Source of the DNA: Buddleja alternifolia
Lineage: Eukaryota > Streptophyta > Magnoliopsida > Lamiales > Scrophulariaceae
DNA: 64,000 nucleotides
Direction: 5' to 3'
Assembly: GCA_019426215.1 (NCBI GenBank)
Contig: CM033391.1
Coordinates: 17,410,708 to 17,474,707, forward strand
Every line of letters begins with the position of its first letter. Within the stretch, counting starts at the first letter, position 1. A model generated the notes under the pieces. The model ran no database searches and had not been told where the DNA came from. It worked only from the letters and a program-made list of their open reading frames with translations. The translations under genes were made by a program, and so were the position numbers. Below are positions 59,465 through 64,000 of this stretch, one piece after another.

Positions 59465-61539
59465 ATGTCTAATCCTCACGCTATCTCGCGTTTAGTCGCT
59501 CGGGCGACTCTTTTGGATTGTGAAGACGCCCAAGATCTTCATCAAATCATTAAGAACTTCGAGACTTACTATAGCGACGCGAAGATTTCGACTCTTGGGT
59601 CTACCCATATGATACCGCCCTGGGTCCGCGATCGCCGTGGTCAATCCATCAACCATGTTGGGCTCGGGCCTCGATTTCGACCCGAGGCGTTCGAACCTTC
59701 TGAGGAGGGTATTCCCAATTTATTGGGTACTTGGCCCGCCTTGGAGGGTGATGCCTCTCTTTTTCAGTCTAGGGTGTAGAACAAATATGGTTGGACGAAC
59801 AGAACCAAACCGATCAATGGCTGGATCGGGGCCATCGATGCATATCCTTGGTTCGAAAGGTTGCATCATCTTCATAACAAATGGGAAGGTAACCGAATTC
59901 TGGGGCTCATTCGAATAGCTTGTTACCCAGTTATCCCTTTCGAGCAGGTAACAACAGATGCTCTTGCGTATTCCTAGCATCCTTCGTATAATTGTTTTGT
60001 ATTACCTCGAGGTTTTCAAACAATCACGTTGGAAGACGTTGCTCTAATTACTGGTCTTTCCCCTACGGGTACAACCCTTCCTATGGGTGAGCCTTTGTCT
60101 AACTCTCGGTCTCTCTTATTAGCCACCGAAACTTGGCTAAAACATCATGGGAAATCAAAAGGTGCGAATATTGCTTATACTGCTTTAATCAAGTTCTTTA
60201 TAGGTTGTGATGATCCGCCTACATCCTTCGAAGAAGTTTTATTTTTGAATTTTATCTTTTCCCAGCTATTTATGAATGCCGATTGTGTAGTGAATAAAAC
60301 CTTTCTCACTTTGTCTGCTAATATTGCTGTCACCATAGGACCCATCGTGCTGGCTCCACTAGTGTTATCTCACTTTTATCGCATGATGTTTAATTTGAGT
60401 AGTGACTCTTCGAATGCTCACAAGTTGTCTGGCCCTGTTTGGTTATTGACATGTTGGTCCTTCCTATATTATCCCGAGTTATTAAATACCAGGACTGTAC
60501 CATCACTCGAAAAATCGATCCTGACTGAGAAGCGGCAATCCTCGAAAAAATCTTCCAATTTCCCACTCGAGCCAGTTTCGAATTGGGTTTGTTACTGGGA
60601 GGCTACTATAAATTTGTTGATCCCCCTCGAGAAAGTGTCGTACCTCGAGGTTCTGAGCGCTATCTATAACCCACTTTATGTTTCCACATGGTGCCGTGTT
60701 TTCGAGACAAGGCACGACCAGGCCCAAAATCATTGGTCTTATACTGCTTTACCCGATTGGATGCGAACGATTGGTTCGCTGGATTCCTCCATAGATAATC
60801 ACCCCTACTGGAGATCTATCTTATCGTCCCGAGACCTATTATATGCAGATAATGTCCCCGGAGTTGAAGCTTACAACCCTTAGGTGTTCAACATGTTTTG
60901 AGTATAGTAAATTTTATAAATTTCAGATCGTTACATTTTGACGTTTCTCGAACACATGGATCATTTGTACTTCGAGCATATTCTATTTTGAACATGTTCC
61001 ATTTCGAGCATGCTCATTGCCTCAAGCATGTTCGATTTCGAGCATGCTTCTTTCGAGCATGTTTGATTTCGAGTATGCTTAGTTTCGAGTATGTTCGATT
61101 TCGAGTGGATTGCTCTTCGAGCATGCTTCCTTCGGGCATGTTTGATTTCGAGCAGGAAGTCTGATATCCGAGTTTTGTTTAACTCGTCCTTATTTTGTAG
61201 CTATGTTCGCGGCAATTTGGCATAACCCAATGCTTCTCTCTACCCTTTCTGGGTACCATGAATCGCCCTTGGTCAAGTAGGCAATTTTACATTGCGAATC
61301 ATCAAAGGGCCAAAGCTGAAGCTCTTATTCGGGGTCAAGCTTCTTATCAGATTCCGCCGTGCTTTGTTCCCATTTTTTGTAGAATCATCCAAGTCGAGAG
61401 ATGCTTCGTGGACTTTTGGAATAAAGTTTTGAGGCGTAGTTATTTGAGACCAATCATCCGCAAGCAGATTATGGACATCACTAGGATGTGTGTTGGTACG
61501 GTGGATATGGCTCAACTTTCGAATCTTTTATCAAATCAG
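59465..61539 (+). pseudogene. Plant mobile domain (PMD) protein gene, antisense inside a gypsy element, N-terminal exons
   Basis: Exon 1 (59465-60883) keeps one frame throughout and encodes a plant mobile domain (aminotransferase-like PMD family): IDAYPWFERLHHLHNKWEGN, then VLPRGFQTITLEDVALITGL, then SNWVCYWEA and HWSYTALPDWMR. Exon 2 (61201-61539) continues it (SRQFGITQC, then FVPIFCRIIQVERCFVDFWN) after a GT-AG intron. PMD proteins are plant nuclear proteins shared by MAIN/MAIL1-type host genes and transposons; their biochemistry is not settled. Three in-frame TAG codons (59777, 59975, 60881) break exon 1, the last at the splice junction. It lies opposite in strand to the gypsy integrase at 63444-64000. 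Confidence 0.8.
60940..61160 (+). repeat. Minisatellite in the PMD gene intron
   Basis: Roughly ten diverged copies of TTCGAGCATGTTTGATTTCG and shorter TTCGAGCATGCT-type units lie in the intron between the PMD exons. The core GAGCATGCTC is palindromic. Confidence 0.82.
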
Positions 61540-61610
61540 GTGATTTTCATATACTAGTGTAACTTCGATCAAAATATTTTTAGGATTCATTCTTATACTT
61601 TTTTTTACAG

Positions 61611-63419
61611 GATGATGATTACATCCTTCTGTATGATTTAACTTCGGGGTGGAGATTTGAGCGAGACAACCCCCAAGTTCGAGAGCCGGCGGCACTGTTT
61701 CAAGCTCTTCGAGACTCATCTGTCCCAACTGAGTTATTCTCCATCCCCATTCGCGCCACTCGAAAACGAAGTGCACTTACTATCCGGGAGCCCGCATCCT
61801 CTATTTCTCGAGAAGCACCCCCTCGAATACTTGATGAAGAAGAAGAGAATGATGACGACAATGCAGCTCAATATGCTCTTCAACCCAGATCCAGGAAACG
61901 CTTACGTACGCAAGGGACTTCCAGTGAATCAAGTAACTACTCAATTATCCTTAACTTTTTATTCATAGATTGCCTCTTCATTCGATACTTGCTTACTCGT
62001 ATTTCTCATTCAAGTTCTTCGAGTAGAACTGCTGATCTCGACAAGGAGACGTCGGCTATTGTGACTGGCGTCGACGATGTTCTCGAAACAATTCTTGAAG
62101 AGGGTTCACCCAATTTTGAACCCTGACCGACTTCGCCCGTCCTCGAGGAAGTTTTACCTGATCCTGAGACTCATCAAGACCCAATCGAAACAGATCGCTC
62201 TTCATGTATTTTTTGTAAGTATCATATATTCCCCTAAATCGGTTAACCCCTTTATGATTTTCTCACGCTGTATAATCATTAATGGGCTTTTGTTACTCTA
62301 CCCTGTCTTGATGTTGTTTTTCTCCCTAGGAAACTTATCGAGTGACACTTTCGAGAGAATAGGCCCCAGTTCTGAGATTACCACGAGCACTGCTCCCAAC
62401 CTCTCGAGATTTCCCTCGTCAGGTAAGACAATTTACCATGTACACATTTTATGTTTAGGAAGATTTTTTAACTACCTAATTATTCATTTTCTTGAATAAC
62501 CTTGTCCCTCGAACCTCCAGGCGTGCCTAGTTTACCTTCTTCGGTGCGATTCTCAATTGGTACTACAGTGGGAATATCCACCATTGTCATGGACTCCGTT
62601 GTTTTTCACAGAATTGGCACGAACCTTGCTCTCGGATCACAATTTCGGCCTACCCTGGATTCTTCTCTTTCCTCTTCAGTACGAATAGAAGAGGTTGAAG
62701 ATATGTCTCCGTTGGCTATCTCATCTAGTCCGGTCATGGACCCTGGACCTTCAAGCTCTACCATGGCCCTTGCTACCCCGGCTGAAGGTATAGATTTATT
62801 TCGTCGAAATGCACAATGTTCTATTTCATTCTGGTGTTTGACATACTAACTTTGGGATTTTCTTTCTTTCAACAATGTAGCGACGACCGTATTTTCTCAA
62901 GTCGCTTTAAACGAAGCCCTTATGGACATAAGGCATAATCTCAATGATCCTCATTTATTGTCGGAACTTCGTTTCCTTCTTGATGAAGCGGCTTCGAGGA
63001 TGGCTAGTACCTGGCTGCCCATGTTCCAAACCGCTCGTGAGGTTTTCGAGAATAGCCTTGCTCGCCTCCGCTCTTTAGCGGATCAGGGTATCAACCCTTT
63101 TACCGAAGCGGTATCTTCGAATCATGCTCAACAACTAAGTTAACTCCGTGGCCAGGTCACCATCTTAGAGGGTTCTCGTGATAGTTATATGGCTCGAGTT
63201 GCTGCTCTCGATGCCCAGATCGCTGATCTCCAACTCGAACGGGATCGCTTAGTTCAGTCAGCCAACCAAGCCAAAGAGAATATCTCAACTTTGAATGACC
63301 AGATTGCAGCTCTATCATTCGAGCTCGAAGAAATAGCGAAACCTACTGTACTCGAAAGGGATGCTTTTGATTCGTCTTTGGATATTTTATCTAGTTCTTT
63401 ATTTTTCCTTCAATCTTAG
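61611..63419 (+). pseudogene. C-terminal exons of the antisense PMD gene, acidic linker and coiled coil
   Basis: Follows the PMD exons after an intron with a good acceptor (TTTTTTTACAG). Exons inferred from GT-AG sites: 61611 to about 61931, about 62012-62214, about 62331-62431, about 62521-62787, and 62881-63419. The encoded chain is low-complexity and Ser/Glu-rich with a basic stretch (RSRKRLRTQG), then a helical end (ARVAALDAQIADLQLERDRL, then LNDQIAALSFELEEI) that looks like a coiled coil. Stops lie in at least two exons (after NFEP near 62124, and after QQLS at 63140). This architecture resembles the long C-terminal tails of transposon-borne PMD proteins. I infer, but cannot prove, that it is one gene with 59465-61539. 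Confidence 0.6.
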
Positions 63420-63443
63420 CACATTTTCGAGTGATGTTACTTT

Positions 63444-64000
63444 CTATATTTTGTTATTGTAAAAATTCTTACCCGTTTCGGGTAATCTTTTAAATATAAT
63501 GGTTTCGTTTTCTTTCCATATACTTGGTGTATACTTTTTTAAGTATTTCGTGTTTAATGCTTTTCCATATATATCTCCATTCATCCACTGGAGTTCGAAA
63601 GCATTTCCAGATAATTTATTCAATATTTGAAATGGTCCTTCCCATTTAGATGACCATTTCCCATAAAAGTTATCTTTTGATCCTTCGGGCAAAATCATTT
63701 TCCAAACTAAATCTCCTACTTTGAAGGATCTTGCGTTTACTTTTTTTATTATAACTCCTTTCAATTCTATTCTTTTGTAGTTCTATTTGTTGCAATGCTT
63801 GAACTTGCAATATTTCATGATCTAGCTTTTCGATATTCATGTTTTCCATGTACTTTTCGGTTGAGAGTTGTGCTTGTTCGAGTATTCGTCTGGACTTGAT
63901 ATTGATTTCTAAAGGAATTACTGCCTCATGACCGTACACTAATTGGAAAGGGGATATTCCTAGACTGTTCTTCTTGATTGTCCTTAACGCCCAAACCGCT
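63444..64000 (-). pseudogene. Tat-like gypsy integrase, C-terminal part
   Basis: Reads leftwards from beyond the window end. 64000-63670 encodes the end of the integrase core (SPFQLVYGHEAVIPLEINIK). 63764-63444 encodes the C-terminal fold (VGDLVWKMILPEGSKDNFYG, then KWEGPFQILNKLSGNAFEL and TKYLKKYTPSIW). The two frames overlap by a shift around 63700-63760. Integrase inserts the DNA copy. The LVYG-EAVIP block and the KWxxKWEGPF tail are typical of Tat-type gypsy elements. The 3' LTR would be at about 58059-58978, leaving nearly 4.5 kb of extra, antisense-coding DNA after pol. Confidence 0.85.

Overview
This is nuclear DNA from a flowering plant, probably a eudicot. It is AT-rich and has spliced genes with long GT-AG introns. 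The retroelements and transposons are plant-type: Ty1/copia, Ty3/gypsy chromovirus, Tat-like gypsy, TRIM, Mutator-like, hAT-like and a tRNA-derived SINE. I cannot name the species. Only two intact cellular genes are visible; most of the rest is transposable-element DNA.

Layout. 1-3066 (minus): a broken MULE transposase gene cut by a small TRIM retrotransposon. 4201-4711: an inverted-repeat element lying directly in front of the first cellular gene. 4931-16546 (plus): a complete seven-exon gene for the mitochondrial small-subunit ribosomal protein mS29/DAP3. Its 7.3-kb last intron has collected hAT-like and Mutator-like elements and a SINE. 16961-18396: a non-autonomous Mutator-like element just downstream. 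19031-29556 (minus): a Ty3/gypsy chromovirus with a younger Ty1/copia element (21658-26577) inserted in its reverse-transcriptase region. 29557-32405: copia remnants and a 156-bp MITE. 32406-49975 (minus): a complete 15-exon gene for Listerin (LTN1), the E3 ligase of ribosome-associated quality control, about 1860 aa. Its intron 9 holds a gypsy remnant.

49976-64000 is accessory DNA. It contains a gag-only LTR retrotransposon with matching target duplications (50715-54388) and an internal tandem-repeat array, then an hAT-like and a Mutator-like non-autonomous element. The last 6 kb is the 3' part of a Tat-like gypsy element on the minus strand (integrase end at 63444-64000, 3' LTR about 58059-58978). 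Between these two parts, in antisense, lies a spliced gene with its own TATA box. It encodes a plant mobile domain protein with a helical tail and is broken by several stop codons. This antisense passenger gene is the most interesting item in the window.

How the genes relate. DAP3 (plus) and LTN1 (minus) are convergent and about 16 kb apart, separated by transposons. Both concern ribosomes, but nothing in the sequence links their regulation. The nesting order can be read from the insertions themselves: TRIM inside MULE, and copia inside gypsy. The gypsy LTRs are visibly more diverged than the copia LTRs (4 differences in 445 bp), which agrees with that order.
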